Shown here one piece after another: positions 36,034 through 45,569 of a stretch of DNA of 64,000 nt. Both the position numbers and the translations under genes were made by a program. The DNA is from Sporolactobacillus laevolacticus DSM 442 (GTDB lineage Bacteria > Bacillota > Bacilli > Bacillales > Sporolactobacillaceae): assembly GCF_000497245.1 (NCBI RefSeq), contig NZ_AWTC01000001.1:116233-180232 (forward strand), written 5' to 3'. The notes below the pieces were generated by a model, which had not been told where the DNA came from, did no database searches, and saw only the letters and a program-made list of their open reading frames with translations. How positions within the stretch are numbered: the stretch's first letter is position 1; every line of letters starts with the position of its first letter.

Positions 36034-36993
36034 TCAGTCACCATATGCTTCGATAATTTTCTGCACAAGCGGATGCCTTACAACATCTGTACGGTTAAGA
36101 TTAATAAAAGAAATACCGTCAACATGTTCCAATAATTCTTTGGCTGTTTTTAAGCCGGATTTTTTTCCTTTTGGAAGATCGACTTGCGTGACATCACCTG
36201 TGATAATCATCTTCGAGCCAAAACCGAGCCGAGTCAGAAACATTTTCATTTGCTCTTGTGTCGTGTTCTGAGCCTCATCGAGAATTACGTATGCATCTTC
36301 AAGTGTACGACCTCTCATATAGGCAAGAGGAGCCACTTCAATTGTTCCTCTTTCGATCAGGCGAAGTGTATGCTCAGCCCCAAGCACGTCATGCAGAGCG
36401 TCGTAAAGCGGACGGAGATATGGGTCTACTTTTTCCTTAAGATCGCCGGGCAGAAAGCCTAGGCTTTCCCCAGCTTCCACTGCAGGTCGGGTCAGAATCA
36501 GGCGTTTAATCTTTCCAGCTTTCATCGCGGTCACAGCCATAACAACAGCCAAATAAGTCTTTCCGGTTCCAGCCGGTCCAATAGCGAAAACCATGTCATG
36601 CTTCCGGATCGCATCCACATAACGCTTCTGTCCAAGCGTTTTCACTCGGATTGGCTTTCCTTTGCTGTTCGTGGTGATCTCTGTTTCATATAAATCACTA
36701 AAGGCTTCCAGCTGGCCGTTATCCGCCATTTTAAGCGCATATACAGCATCACGTGAGGAAATAGAAATACCTCGTCTTATCAGGCTCAAAAGTGCCTTTA
36801 AGACTTGTTCTACTTTTCGTGCATCCGCCTCATTTTCTGCAGAGACATTTATAGAGCCGCCACGGGTCACAATCGAAAGCCCAAGTGTCTGCTCGATAAT
36901 TTTCAAATGCGCGTCTCCGGGTCCAAACAGCATCAGCGCTTCATTTCCATTTTCCCAATCTATGGTAATTTTATATAAATGGCGTTCTGGCAA
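36034..36993 (-). CDS. phoH: PhoH-family ATPase
   Basis: 319 residues: N-terminal KH-like region (about 1-110), then a RecA-like ATPase with Walker A GPAGTGKTYLAVV and Walker B AYVILDEAQNTT. PhoH proteins are linked to RNA processing together with YbeY. Start is TTG 36993, with GAGGAGG 11-12 bases upstream, which is a slightly long spacing. Confidence 0.94.
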   Translation of the reverse strand: MPERHLYKITIDWENGNEALMLFGPGDAHLKIIEQTLGLSIVTRGGSINVSAENEADARKVEQVLKALLSLIRRGISISSRDAVYALKMADNGQLEAFSDLYETEITTNSKGKPIRVKTLGQKRYVDAIRKHDMVFAIGPAGTGKTYLAVVMAVTAMKAGKIKRLILTRPAVEAGESLGFLPGDLKEKVDPYLRPLYDALHDVLGAEHTLRLIERGTIEVAPLAYMRGRTLEDAYVILDEAQNTTQEQMKMFLTRLGFGSKMIITGDVTQVDLPKGKKSGLKTAKELLEHVDGISFINLNRTDVVRHPLVQKIIEAYGD

Positions 36994-37094
36994 GCTTTAT
37001 GTGTCCTCCTCAAAATCAATCACGTTTTCATCATTTTACCATATGTCACCGCTTAAATTCCAATCCGTTTTAAAAACACATGCATGATGCATGC

Positions 37095-37130
37095 AAACAA
37101 AAAGAACGGATGTCCATAATCAATCCGTTT
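37095..37130 (-). terminator. Hairpin terminator at the end of yqfD
   Basis: AACGGAT (37105-37111) pairs with ATCCGTT (37123-37129); minus strand continues TCTTTTTGTT. The stop codon of yqfD lies inside the loop. It may only partly separate yqfCD from phoH. Confidence 0.6.
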
Positions 37131-38334
37131 TCTTTTTCATTTTCTGCTTTTCTTTGGCCACATTAATTGCCTGTGGTACAGCGATATTCTCATAGACAAC
37201 TTGGTGGCTGCGGATGTACAGGCTGCCTTTCACGATCTTTTTATTGTCAATTGTTGAGGAAATAATCTTCGAATCCTTCGGAAGCTTGTCTAACAGTTTT
37301 TTGTCTGATGCTTCAATCGCTTCCTCAATAGCTTGATTGACCGTAAGATTGCGCATAACTATTTTTTTCTGTCTGAATTGTTCCCGCACATAGGTGAAGG
37401 GGGTCTGCCAAACAAGAAAACGAATCGGCTTTCGGATCTTTTCCCGATCATATGTTTTAAAGGGTTCTTTTTTCATTCCCCACAGCGGTACAGACAGATG
37501 CCATAGAATGAGCTGATGCTTCTGATAACTTTTTCCCGAGTAAAGCGCGTAATGGCTGACTAATGGAATACGCACCTCGGTGTGATACCATGTTTCTCCA
37601 ATGACCTTACCCTTCGCCGATACAAAGGAGGATGACTTTTCATTGCCGACCATACCGCTAACGAGTATTTGTCCGGGGCGCACAAATTGATCACTCTCAA
37701 CAACAGGTTGTCCGGATTCAACGAAAAGACTTTGAACAACTGCCTGCTTAGCGGCGACGAGATTTCTAGGTCCTGTTACCTCTTTAGGCTTCGGATACTT
37801 TTTCTGTACCACATCCACATTGTATGCAGTGCCATCTTTGGAGACCCCGATCCAAGTCACTTTGGTCAACTTGGTAGACAACGCATTCTCCAATTGACTC
37901 GTATCAGGAACAAAAAAATCAAGCGATCCTTCATACAGATGGTTCTGCTTTAGAATTGTACGAATCTGTTCCTCAAGTTTCGCATCCGCCCCTTCTACGT
38001 GAATAGACCAGACCATATTTGATAAAACAAGCATCAACGTAATAAAAAAAACAACGCCTGCCACGATACCGAGCCTTGTTCCCAATTTCTTCAGCAGAAA
38101 AGGCAGACCATTTTTTTCAAGTATGTGTACCCTGCAATTTGTTTCTTTAAGCCATTTTTTCATTGTCTTTGAGTCGATTAGCTCCATAAAACAGATAAGG
38201 GTTGTCTCATTTTTCCTTATAATATGCCACATTTTAACGTGTTCACGTACGCAGAGGCTGATAAATTTTTCGGGATCGTCCCCTTTTATTTCCGCTTTCA
38301 GATAACCCTCCGCGTGTTGAATCGTATGCCTCAA
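37120..38334 (-). CDS. yqfD: Sporulation protein YqfD
   Basis: 404 residues: N-terminal cytoplasmic domain, one membrane helix (about 86-108, VVFFITLMLVLSNMVWSIHV), and a large extracytoplasmic part with internal repeats. Homologues are mother-cell (sigma-E) proteins needed for normal sporulation in Bacillus. It follows yqfC closely and they form a pair in all spore formers. Confidence 0.92.
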   Translation of the reverse strand: MRHTIQHAEGYLKAEIKGDDPEKFISLCVREHVKMWHIIRKNETTLICFMELIDSKTMKKWLKETNCRVHILEKNGLPFLLKKLGTRLGIVAGVVFFITLMLVLSNMVWSIHVEGADAKLEEQIRTILKQNHLYEGSLDFFVPDTSQLENALSTKLTKVTWIGVSKDGTAYNVDVVQKKYPKPKEVTGPRNLVAAKQAVVQSLFVESGQPVVESDQFVRPGQILVSGMVGNEKSSSFVSAKGKVIGETWYHTEVRIPLVSHYALYSGKSYQKHQLILWHLSVPLWGMKKEPFKTYDREKIRKPIRFLVWQTPFTYVREQFRQKKIVMRNLTVNQAIEEAIEASDKKLLDKLPKDSKIISSTIDNKKIVKGSLYIRSHQVVYENIAVPQAINVAKEKQKMKKKTD

Positions 38335-38349
38335 CCGGCCAGCCTCCTT

Positions 38350-38631
38350 TCAATTGTTCACAAACCGAACATCATTCACCCGACCCTGAAGCACAATTTC
38401 TTTCTCCAGAATGGTCTCAAGTACAAAATCTTCACCTGAGATATGAAGTTCACCTTCATTGAGCATGAGCTTCAGCTCTGTTTTTGAGAAGGCGAGAACG
38501 TTCTGATAATTTTCTATGGAGAGGCGGAACTGACCAATTAAGGTTATACGAGGTACACCCAACACCACATCTTCGGGAATGTTGGACACGTCTGCAAACC
38601 ATTTTTTAAATTGAGTGCTCCATTTTTTCAT
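38350..38631 (-). CDS. yqfC: Sporulation protein YqfC
   Basis: 93 residues; core IPEDVVLGVPRITLIGQF then a beta-rich stretch (LHISGEDFVLETIL), the YqfC/YabP-type fold. Sigma-E controlled in Bacillus. AGAGAG-type purine run precedes ATG 38631. It is 15 bases upstream of yqfD. Confidence 0.93.
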   Translation of the reverse strand: MKKWSTQFKKWFADVSNIPEDVVLGVPRITLIGQFRLSIENYQNVLAFSKTELKLMLNEGELHISGEDFVLETILEKEIVLQGRVNDVRFVNN

Positions 38632-38916
38632 GATCTCTCTCCACCTCTTTACAAACTTATGAATGAATGAGGTAAGCTAGCACCATGAATCATGGCTAAT
38701 CTTGAAGAAAGGAAATACAACCATTACTTTTCTTGCTGGATAAACTACGTATTTTTTATAAAGAAAAACCAGGCTGCGTCTGGTCCTTGGCTATCACTCT
38801 TTATGCGGCTTTAATTCACCAAACTTGTGCTTTATGACACTTCAGCCGCTCGCTTGCCGCGGGCAGTCGTAAAAAGTCCACAGCTGAAATCGGCTGCGGA
38901 CCATCATAAACATTAT
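38632..38916. other. Gap upstream of yqfC
   Basis: No gene recognised. Holds the terminator of the gene at 38917 and a small hairpin ACCAG/CTGGT (about 38769-38787), and presumably the yqfC promoter. Confidence 0.4.
38868..38901 (-). terminator. Terminator of the floA-linked small gene
   Basis: Minus strand GTCCGCAGC pairs with GCTGTGGAC (38893-38901 / 38876-38884), one G-T pair, followed by TTTTT. Confidence 0.8.
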
Positions 38917-39393
38917 TTAGTTTATTCGCTTACCAGAAAAAAAGCGGTGCGGTTCAACTGCACGCGGTTTACCAATACATTCTGAAAAAATAAAGGCTTG
39001 ACGTACAGCGTCGCGGTTCTTCCTCCAGCTTCGTTCCATAACCTCCGCTGTACGAGAATGATTCATTTGGGGCTTTCTTCGTTCGGGTACAGTTCTTGAA
39101 CCCACGGATTGATTCATCCGCTGAGCGGTTTCATAATATTTTTTCATCCAAACATTCTCATCGGTCTGAGTGTCGCTATAAGCCTGTTCAGTGACCGATT
39201 CCTGTCGCCGCGGCTGTCGTTGCTCGGTCCTTGAGACATTTTGAACAGATGGCGCATGTGAACGAGTGGTTCCGCTTCTATTCTGCTGACGACGTTTCTG
39301 TTCCTGAGCATTCTGCTTTTCAACAGATCGCGCCACATAGAAGATCAGCCAGATAACCACCCCGATAATCCAAATAAAAGACACTGCGCTCAC
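38917..39393 (-). CDS. Unknown membrane-anchored basic protein
   Basis: 158 residues (or 155 from a second GTG at 39384; AGGAAGGGG fits either). One N-terminal helix (FIWIIGVVIWLIFYVARSV) followed by a Gln/Arg/Ser-rich, probably disordered tail with no recognisable domain. It lies 24 bases after floA, in the place of yqfB in B. subtilis, though similarity to YqfB is not evident. A role with the FloA scaffold is only suggested by position. Confidence 0.6.
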   Translation of the reverse strand: MSAVSFIWIIGVVIWLIFYVARSVEKQNAQEQKRRQQNRSGTTRSHAPSVQNVSRTEQRQPRRQESVTEQAYSDTQTDENVWMKKYYETAQRMNQSVGSRTVPERRKPQMNHSRTAEVMERSWRKNRDAVRQAFIFSECIGKPRAVEPHRFFSGKRIN

Positions 39394-39417
39394 CCCTTCC
39401 TCTTATGAAATGACAGA

Positions 39418-40416
39418 TTACTTGTATTCATCACCGGAAGTATTGTCATTATTATTTTCTTTTCCGAATGAATGGCGCATTTCCGTATCGGCTTTAATAT
39501 TATTATAATTCATGTAATCCATAACCCCTAATTTCCCAGATTTAAGCGCAGCGGCCATTGCCAGCGGCACTTCCGATTCCGCTTCAACAACTTTGGCGCG
39601 CATTTCCTCAACTCGGGCGCGCATTTCCTGTTCATTCGCGACAGCCATCGCGCGTCGCTCTTCAGCTTTCGCCTGAGCAATATTCTTATCCGCTTCCGCC
39701 TGTTCTGTCTGAAGAAATGCTCCGATGTTCTTGCCAACGTCGACATCCGCAATATCAATAGAGAGTATTTCAAAAGCGGTTCCGGCATCGAGCCCTTTCT
39801 CAAGTACTGTCTTCGAAATCGTGTCCGGATTTTTCAAAACATCCTTATGTGTGTGTGAAGCGCCTATCGTACTGACAACCCCTTCGCCAACACGGGCAAC
39901 CACAGTTTCTTCACCCGCACCGCCGACCAGGCGGTCGATGTTCGCACGTACTGTGATTCTCGCCTTAACCTTCACTTCAATACCGTTAATGGCTACGCCG
40001 GCAATGTATGGGGTCTCAATGACCTTAGGATTAACGCTCATCTGGACCGCTTCAAGCACATTTCGACCAGCGAGGTCAATCGCTGCCGCACGTTCGAAAG
40101 TCAAAGCTATATTTGCTCGATGTGCCGCAATGAGCGCATTTACAACTCGGTCAACATTACCTCCTGCCAGATAGTGGCTTTCCAGTTGGTTTGTGTGCAG
40201 ATCCAGTCCTGCCTTCGTTGCCTTAATCAGTGGGTCAATGACACGTCTTGGAACAACGCGTCTCAGCCTCATGCCAATTAATGTAAAGATACTGATTCGA
40301 ACACCGGATGACAGAGCCGAAATCCATAGCATGACCGGAACAAAGGTAAAAAGAATGACAATCGCGATAATGATTAAAGCCGCAATAATAAGTATTCCTA
40401 CTGTTGAAGCATCCAA
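39418..40416 (-). CDS. floA: Flotillin-like protein FloA
   Basis: Scaffold of functional membrane microdomains. 332 residues: membrane hairpin at the N-terminus (about 5-30), SPFH domain (about 40-210), then Ala/Glu-rich coiled coil ([19 protein letters not shown]) and a polar tail ([12 protein letters not shown]). Matches FloA, not the longer FloT. In B. subtilis its NfeD partner yqeZ is directly upstream; here that gene is missing from the locus. Confidence 0.95.
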   Translation of the reverse strand: MDASTVGILIIAALIIIAIVILFTFVPVMLWISALSSGVRISIFTLIGMRLRRVVPRRVIDPLIKATKAGLDLHTNQLESHYLAGGNVDRVVNALIAAHRANIALTFERAAAIDLAGRNVLEAVQMSVNPKVIETPYIAGVAINGIEVKVKARITVRANIDRLVGGAGEETVVARVGEGVVSTIGASHTHKDVLKNPDTISKTVLEKGLDAGTAFEILSIDIADVDVGKNIGAFLQTEQAEADKNIAQAKAEERRAMAVANEQEMRARVEEMRAKVVEAESEVPLAMAAALKSGKLGVMDYMNYNNIKADTEMRHSFGKENNNDNTSGDEYK

Positions 40417-40448
40417 CTTTCTTCATCCCCTTTTCAATGATCAATAGT

Positions 40449-40485
40449 TTGGTAAAACTAGTTTGTGTAACTCTGATTTTACCAA
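40449..40485. promoter_or_regulatory. Inverted repeat upstream of floA
   Basis: TTGGTAAAA (40449-40457) and TTTTACCAA (40477-40485), perfect 9-bp arms, 19-base spacer, about 35-70 bases before floA. Could be an operator or RNA hairpin. Confidence 0.35.
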
Positions 40486-40510
40486 GGCTCATATAAAAAA
40501 AGATGGCCTA

Positions 40511-40551
40511 TGTAAACAAAGCTCTGTTTGCTTTTATGACAAACAGAGCTT
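40511..40551 (-). terminator. Terminator of yqeY
   Basis: AAGCTCTGTTTG (40519-40530) pairs perfectly with CAAACAGAGCTT (40540-40551); the minus strand continues TGTTTACA. Confidence 0.8.
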
Positions 40552-40559
40552 CTTTTCAA

Positions 40560-41003
40560 TTAACTTAATTTACTGCGTACGATTTTATTGATCACGCTGC
40601 CATCAGCCCGGCCTTTGACTTTCGGCATGACTGCTTTCATCACTTTGCCGATATCCGCCTTTGAAACAGCACCAACCTCAGAAATTGTTTCATCTATGAG
40701 TGCCTCAACTTCCTCTTCAGAAAGCTGTTCAGGCATGTAAGACTGGACAATTGCAATTTCATTGGCGACTTCTTCAACAAGATCCTGCCGCCCTGCATTC
40801 TTAAACTCTTGGAGGGAGTCTTTCCTCTGCTTAAGCTCTCGGGTCAGAACTGCCAGTGCCTCGTCTTCCGACAATGGTTTACCTAGCTTGATCGATTCGT
40901 TCTGCAGTGATGTTTTAATCATGCGAATCACCGAGAGACGTGCTTTCTCCCTCGCTTTCATCGCCTGTTTCATATCTGTAGTCAGACGATCAACAAGGCT
41001 CAT
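40560..41003 (-). CDS. yqeY: YqeY/GatB-like protein
   Basis: 147 residues, homologous to the C-terminal tRNA-binding region of GatB ([37 protein letters not shown]). Ubiquitous beside rpsU; exact role unclear. ATG 41003 follows GAAGGAG, which itself borders repeat copy B. Confidence 0.92.
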   Translation of the reverse strand: MSLVDRLTTDMKQAMKAREKARLSVIRMIKTSLQNESIKLGKPLSEDEALAVLTRELKQRKDSLQEFKNAGRQDLVEEVANEIAIVQSYMPEQLSEEEVEALIDETISEVGAVSKADIGKVMKAVMPKVKGRADGSVINKIVRSKLS

Positions 41004-41018
41004 GTGTAAAACTCCTTC

Positions 41019-41076
41019 TTAGAGAATGTTCAAAGTGTCCGGACTTTTTGTCCGCTTTTTTGAACAAACTCTCTTA
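41019..41076. repeat. Dispersed inverted-end repeat, copy B (compact form)
   Basis: 58-bp near-palindrome: left end TTAGAGAATGTTCAAAG, right end CTTTTTTGAACAAACTCTCTTA (right end given in two parts: CTTTTTTGAAC, AAACTCTCTTA), with GTCCGGAC/GTCCGC in the centre. Its right TTA is the rpsU stop codon on the minus strand and its left end touches the yqeY ribosome site, so it fills the whole rpsU-yqeY gap. Confidence 0.8.
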
Positions 41077-41253
41077 GTATCTGCGGCGTTTCTTACGCGC
41101 AGCCTCAGATTTTTTCTTACGCTTAACACTCGGTTTCTCGTAATTTCTCCGTTTTTTAACTTCCGCTAATGTACCGGATTTAGAAACCGACCGTTTAAAG
41201 CGTCTTAACGCGTCTTCAATCGATTCATTTTTCCGAACCCTTGTCTCGACCAT
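41074..41253 (-). CDS. rpsU: 30S ribosomal protein S21
   Basis: 59 residues: [20 protein letters not shown], then [20 protein letters not shown] and a basic end. Full S21 pattern. ATG 41253 follows GGAGGGAGGG. Its stop codon coincides with the end of repeat copy B; the C-terminus still has normal length. Forms the conserved rpsU-yqeY pair. Confidence 0.97.
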   Translation of the reverse strand: MVETRVRKNESIEDALRRFKRSVSKSGTLAEVKKRRNYEKPSVKRKKKSEAARKKRRRY

Positions 41254-41497
41254 CTATGTTTCCCTCCCTCCAAAAACGAAAACAACTCAAATGACATCTC
41301 TTTTATGTCACTAGCCATTATATACGATAGATGACAAATTATCAAATTCAGGTAAGCGTTTTTTTACATTTACTAAAGTTTTTCCGGAAAATGTCCATGA
41401 AGAAAACTGGATTTTGCATCTATCATTTTCAGCCATTAACCATTTTCTAGTCATTCTTAACTACCCTTGTCCATACAATAGGACGAGGTGATCGGAT

Positions 41498-42418
41498 GTG
41501 GATCAGCAAGTCGTTGTCTTTATCCTGTATATCTTGCTTTTTTTACTTGGCATGGGCGTTATGACCGGCGGCATGCATGCTCTGGTTGGCTCCAAAATGC
41601 GCCATACACTCGAACGTGCCGCGAGCACGCCATTTAAAGGTTTGGCAATCGGAACCATCGCTTCCATGCTTCTGCAAAGCAGTTCCGCAGTAACGATCAT
41701 TACCGTTGGCTTAATCGGAGCACATGCGATGCGCTTCTCACAAAGTGTTGGCATCATTCTCGGTGCCAATATTGGGACTACCATAACCGGTGAAGTTGCA
41801 GCCTTGCCTGTAGGCTCAATGCACTATTTTTTCTTTGGCGCAGGGTTGATCATGATGTGCCTGCCGTTCCGCCGCTTCTTTTCAATAGGGTCATTATTGT
41901 TTGGCATCGGCTGTCTGTTTGCTTCAATGGCCGGGTTCAGTTCCCTCGCTGAGTCGTTGGTTCAAGCGCCTTTTATTCGCGATTTGCTCGTCGATGCCAA
42001 CGAAAGCATGATTTACGCAGTTATCGTGGGTACTCTATTTTCAGCAATTATCCAGTCAAGTTCAGCAACAGTGCTCGTCTGCATGGGCTTTCTTGATCAC
42101 AACATTCTGTCGCTTCCAGCCGCAATTGCTATTATGCTTGGCTCTAATGTCGGTACATGTCTCACAACTTACATTGCAAGTCTTGGAACCGGTAGAGAAG
42201 GCAGGTGGACCGCATACACGCATATTCTTTTTAATGTGCTCAGCGTGGTTGTCTTTTTCCCATTCATTCATTTCATGGCCGACTATACGATGATTATTGC
42301 AGGCAGTGGGAGAGCGGCACTTGCGCACGCGTCAGTAATTTTCAATTTAATTACCGGATTGATCGCAGTGCCGCTAGCCGGTCCATTCGGACGTTGGGTT
42401 GAGCGAACACGCTTATAA
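41498..42418 (+). CDS. yqeW: Na+/phosphate cotransporter family protein (YqeW)
   Basis: 306 residues, about eight helices with the inverted-repeat design of the NptA family; each half has the hallmark QSSSA motif (LLQSSSAVTIITVG and IIQSSSATVLVCMG). The C-terminal PhoU domain of longer members is absent. GTG 41498 follows GAGGTGATC. It is the only plus-strand gene in the rpoD-to-lepA block, next to mtaB as in B. subtilis. Confidence 0.9.
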   Translation: MDQQVVVFILYILLFLLGMGVMTGGMHALVGSKMRHTLERAASTPFKGLAIGTIASMLLQSSSAVTIITVGLIGAHAMRFSQSVGIILGANIGTTITGEVAALPVGSMHYFFFGAGLIMMCLPFRRFFSIGSLLFGIGCLFASMAGFSSLAESLVQAPFIRDLLVDANESMIYAVIVGTLFSAIIQSSSATVLVCMGFLDHNILSLPAAIAIMLGSNVGTCLTTYIASLGTGREGRWTAYTHILFNVLSVVVFFPFIHFMADYTMIIAGSGRAALAHASVIFNLITGLIAVPLAGPFGRWVERTRL

Positions 42419-42434
42419 TACATTGCCGTATTAA

Positions 42435-43784
42435 TTAATGCGCAGTTGTCATTTGGGGATTTTCCACCACTCGGACAAATGCCCCCTCATTCATTGGGTA
42501 ACCTGTTTCTACTAATTTTACGCGCACTAATTTACCAACGATATCATTGGATGGGTATTGGAACTTTACTTTCAAATAATTATCAGTAAAGCCTACAAAA
42601 TAGCCATCCGGTTCTCTGTGATTTAAAGGTTCTTCGGGAATAACTTCAAGAACATGATCCTTGTATTTGGCTGCATATTCCGCTGAAAGCTTACTGGAAA
42701 GTTCGATCAAACGATTCACGCGATCATGCTTAACCTCTTCAGGCACCTGATCCGACATATTTGCCGCCGGTGTACCTGTTCTTTGTGAATATGGAAAAAC
42801 ATGCAGTTCAGAAAAATGAAGATCTTGGATAAAGTCATACGTCTCTTGAAATTCTTCTTCGGTTTCACCAGGAAAGCCGACAATCACATCGGACGTTAGC
42901 GCAAAGTCAGGCAAAGCCTCGCGCAATCGCGCGATTTTCTCGGCAAAAAAAGCCGTTTTGTATTTGCGATGCATGCGTTCCAGCACACGATCCGATCCCG
43001 CCTGAAGCGGAATATGGAGATGACGTGCAAGGATTTTGGAGCGGTTGACTACTTCAATCACTTCATCAGTAATTTGGCTTGCTTCAATCGATGAGATCCT
43101 CAAACGTTTCAAGCCATGCACCTTTTCTTCCAAATCACGCAAAAGCTGTGCGAAATTATAATTCTCCATATCCTCACCGTAACCCGCTGTATGGATACCG
43201 GTCAGGACAATTTCCTTGTAGCCCGCGTCCACGAGTTGCTGCGCCTGGCATATTACATTTTCAGGTTCTCTCGAGCGGAGGAGCCCCCGAGCCCATGGAA
43301 TAATACAGAAGGTACAGAAATTGTTGCACCCTTCTTGGATTTTCAAAGAGGCACGGGTTCGATCAGTAAACTCAGGAACATCCAATTCTTCATACACTTT
43401 TGCTTTCATGATGTCACTGACGCCATTAATTGGTTCCCGTTCTTTGCGATACTGATCCACAAAACCAAGCAGGCGATTTCTGTCCTGCGTACCAACGACA
43501 ATATCCACACCAGGTATGGACATCACTTCCGCCGGTGAGGTCTGCGCGTAGCAACCCGTCACGCAGATGACAGCGTCCGGATTATTGCGAATCGCGCGCC
43601 GGATGATCTGGCGGCTTTTCTGATCACCGGTATTGGTCACTGTACACGTATTAATAACATAAACATCCGCATGCTTCTCAAATTCAGCACGGTCATAGCC
43701 GCTTTTTTTGAAAAGCTGCCAGATTGCTTCGGTTTCATAATGATTAACTTTGCATCCTAGTGTGTGAAAAGCAACAGAAGGCAT
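42435..43784 (-). CDS. mtaB: tRNA t6A37 methylthiotransferase MtaB
   Basis: Converts t6A37 to ms2t6A37 in ANN-decoding tRNAs. 449 residues: N-terminal UPF0004 domain with cluster cysteines in TLGCKVN, INTCTVTN and VTGCYAQ; radical-SAM domain with CNNFCTFC (about 154-161); C-terminal TRAM domain. Two bases separate it from rsmE; the order prmA-rsmE-mtaB is that of Bacillus yqeT-yqeU-yqeV. Confidence 0.95.
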   Translation of the reverse strand: MPSVAFHTLGCKVNHYETEAIWQLFKKSGYDRAEFEKHADVYVINTCTVTNTGDQKSRQIIRRAIRNNPDAVICVTGCYAQTSPAEVMSIPGVDIVVGTQDRNRLLGFVDQYRKEREPINGVSDIMKAKVYEELDVPEFTDRTRASLKIQEGCNNFCTFCIIPWARGLLRSREPENVICQAQQLVDAGYKEIVLTGIHTAGYGEDMENYNFAQLLRDLEEKVHGLKRLRISSIEASQITDEVIEVVNRSKILARHLHIPLQAGSDRVLERMHRKYKTAFFAEKIARLREALPDFALTSDVIVGFPGETEEEFQETYDFIQDLHFSELHVFPYSQRTGTPAANMSDQVPEEVKHDRVNRLIELSSKLSAEYAAKYKDHVLEVIPEEPLNHREPDGYFVGFTDNYLKVKFQYPSNDIVGKLVRVKLVETGYPMNEGAFVRVVENPQMTTAH

Positions 43785-43786
43785 TT

Positions 43787-44554
43787 TTATTCATCCACCT
43801 CGCAATGTAATAGTTCAAAATGGTAGGATATCGCTGACAATAGATAAAGAGCAGCTGTTTCCGTTCTTAGTATCCGCGGCCCTAATCCGCAAAGAATAAA
43901 ACCATGTTCTTGCAGTTGTTCAGCCTCAAGCGACGTAAGCCCGCCTTCAGGACCGATGACCGCAAGCAAATGATCGCCTTCCTTCATTTTATTCAGAAGA
44001 GTGGGAAAACCGGCTTGAGCCCCTGCTTTTGCAGTCTCTTCAAAGGCGACCATCTTGTTCTTAAATGACTCACCAAAAGCAATCAACTGACTCACATTCA
44101 TTGGGTCACGAACCTCTGGTATACACAACCTATGCGATTGTTCTGCTGCTTCCTTACTAATCTTCTCGAGGCGAACCCTCTTTTTATCCTTTTTGTCCTG
44201 TTTCCAAATAGCAACCGAACGTTCCGCCTGAAAAGGAATGAATTCTGCGGCACCGCATTCAGTACCCTTTTGGACAATTGTATCAAATTTATCGGCTTTA
44301 GGAATGCCTTGCGCAATGGTCACACGAATCGGAAGTTCCGGGTCTCCTTCAAGCCGCTCACAGATTGAAGCAAGAACCTTGCCGTCTTCGCAAAGATCAA
44401 TCTTGCAAAGATAGGCATCCCCTTTATTGTTCGCGCACACAATCATGTCAGATGGCTTCATGCGCATAACTTTGTGAATGTGGCGAGCGTCCTCTCCAGT
44501 AATGACGACTCTTTTTTCATCAAATTGATCTGACGGCACAAAGTAACGCTGCAT
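43787..44554 (-). CDS. rsmE: 16S rRNA (uracil1498-N3)-methyltransferase
   Basis: SPOUT methyltransferase. ATG 44554 (MQRYFVPSDQFD) has AAAGGCGG upstream and immediately follows the prmA stop; 255 residues. N-terminal PUA-like domain, then the knot motifs VIGPEGGLTSLE and CGLGPRILRTETA (about 195-240), the RsmE signature. Confidence 0.94.
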   Translation of the reverse strand: MQRYFVPSDQFDEKRVVITGEDARHIHKVMRMKPSDMIVCANNKGDAYLCKIDLCEDGKVLASICERLEGDPELPIRVTIAQGIPKADKFDTIVQKGTECGAAEFIPFQAERSVAIWKQDKKDKKRVRLEKISKEAAEQSHRLCIPEVRDPMNVSQLIAFGESFKNKMVAFEETAKAGAQAGFPTLLNKMKEGDHLLAVIGPEGGLTSLEAEQLQEHGFILCGLGPRILRTETAALYLLSAISYHFELLHCEVDE

Positions 44555-44555
44555 A

Positions 44556-45500
44556 TCAATCCGCCTTTTTGGCGACGAGAGCAATCCAGTCGCCGGATTC
44601 CATTTCATCGATCACGCTTAGGCCGGTCCGAGCAAGCGCCGTTACTACTTGATCCTTTTTCGGTTTGATGATGCCAGAAGCAATTAGAAGACCATTGCCT
44701 CCTATGAGATCTGCGACTCCGCCTTCACTGAGGCGAATCACAAGTTCCGCCAGCAAATTGGCGACAACTACATCATAAGTGCCTTCAATATTATCTGAAA
44801 GATTATTCTGTCTGATCTCAACAATGTCCTGGACCTTATTAAGCTTGATGTTAAGTTGAGCGGATTGAACAGCAACATGATCCAAATCTACAGCAAGAAC
44901 TTTGCTAGCACCCAATTTGGCAGCAGCAATCGAAAGAACTCCTGTCCCTGTACCTACATCAAGAACATCAGCCTTGTTCGGCAAATATTTTTCCAGGGCT
45001 TCTATACAAAGAATAGTCGTAGGATGAGTCCCTGTACCGAATGCCATTCCCGGATCAAGCTCTATCACATGACGACTTTCATCCTCAGGTTGGAAGTCCG
45101 CCCATGTTGGCGATACATAAAACCTTTCACCCACGCTGACCGGTTTATAATATTTTTTCCAGGCAGTTGCCCATTCTTCTTCATTATGTTCGCTGAATGT
45201 AATGCGTCCATCACCAAGATCAATATCATACAGCAGTAGATTGTTCACGGACTGCTTGATTTCTTCTACTGTCTCTCCTAGAAAACTGTTCACCGGCAAG
45301 TAGGCTTTTACGTTCACTCCGTCCATTGGGTAATCCGCCGGATCTAGTGAATAGATAGAGCCTTCTGCCGATGTCCATTCTTGCTGAAGATCTTGAGAGT
45401 CTTCAATAACCACACCGCCCGCACCGGCTTCGTACAAAATGTTCGTCACCGCTTCAATCGCTTCTTCTGTTGTATGGATGCAAATTTCCGACCATTTCAT
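44556..45500 (-). CDS. prmA: Ribosomal protein L11 methyltransferase
   Basis: Trimethylates L11. 314 residues: N-terminal substrate-recognition domain, linker, then the SAM domain with DVGTGTGVLSIAAAKLGA (about 180-197) and VVANLLAELV (NLL motif). The best purine run (AAGGAG) lies about 16 bases before ATG 45500, an unusually long spacing, so the start is slightly uncertain. Preceded by repeat copy C, which separates it from dnaJ. Confidence 0.94.
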   Translation of the reverse strand: MKWSEICIHTTEEAIEAVTNILYEAGAGGVVIEDSQDLQQEWTSAEGSIYSLDPADYPMDGVNVKAYLPVNSFLGETVEEIKQSVNNLLLYDIDLGDGRITFSEHNEEEWATAWKKYYKPVSVGERFYVSPTWADFQPEDESRHVIELDPGMAFGTGTHPTTILCIEALEKYLPNKADVLDVGTGTGVLSIAAAKLGASKVLAVDLDHVAVQSAQLNIKLNKVQDIVEIRQNNLSDNIEGTYDVVVANLLAELVIRLSEGGVADLIGGNGLLIASGIIKPKKDQVVTALARTGLSVIDEMESGDWIALVAKKAD

Positions 45501-45569
45501 CGCGTTTATGGATTCGCTCCTTGTTGAGGGTGTTAAGCATGTTCTGGTTCCTGTGATCGATTGGTGCTC

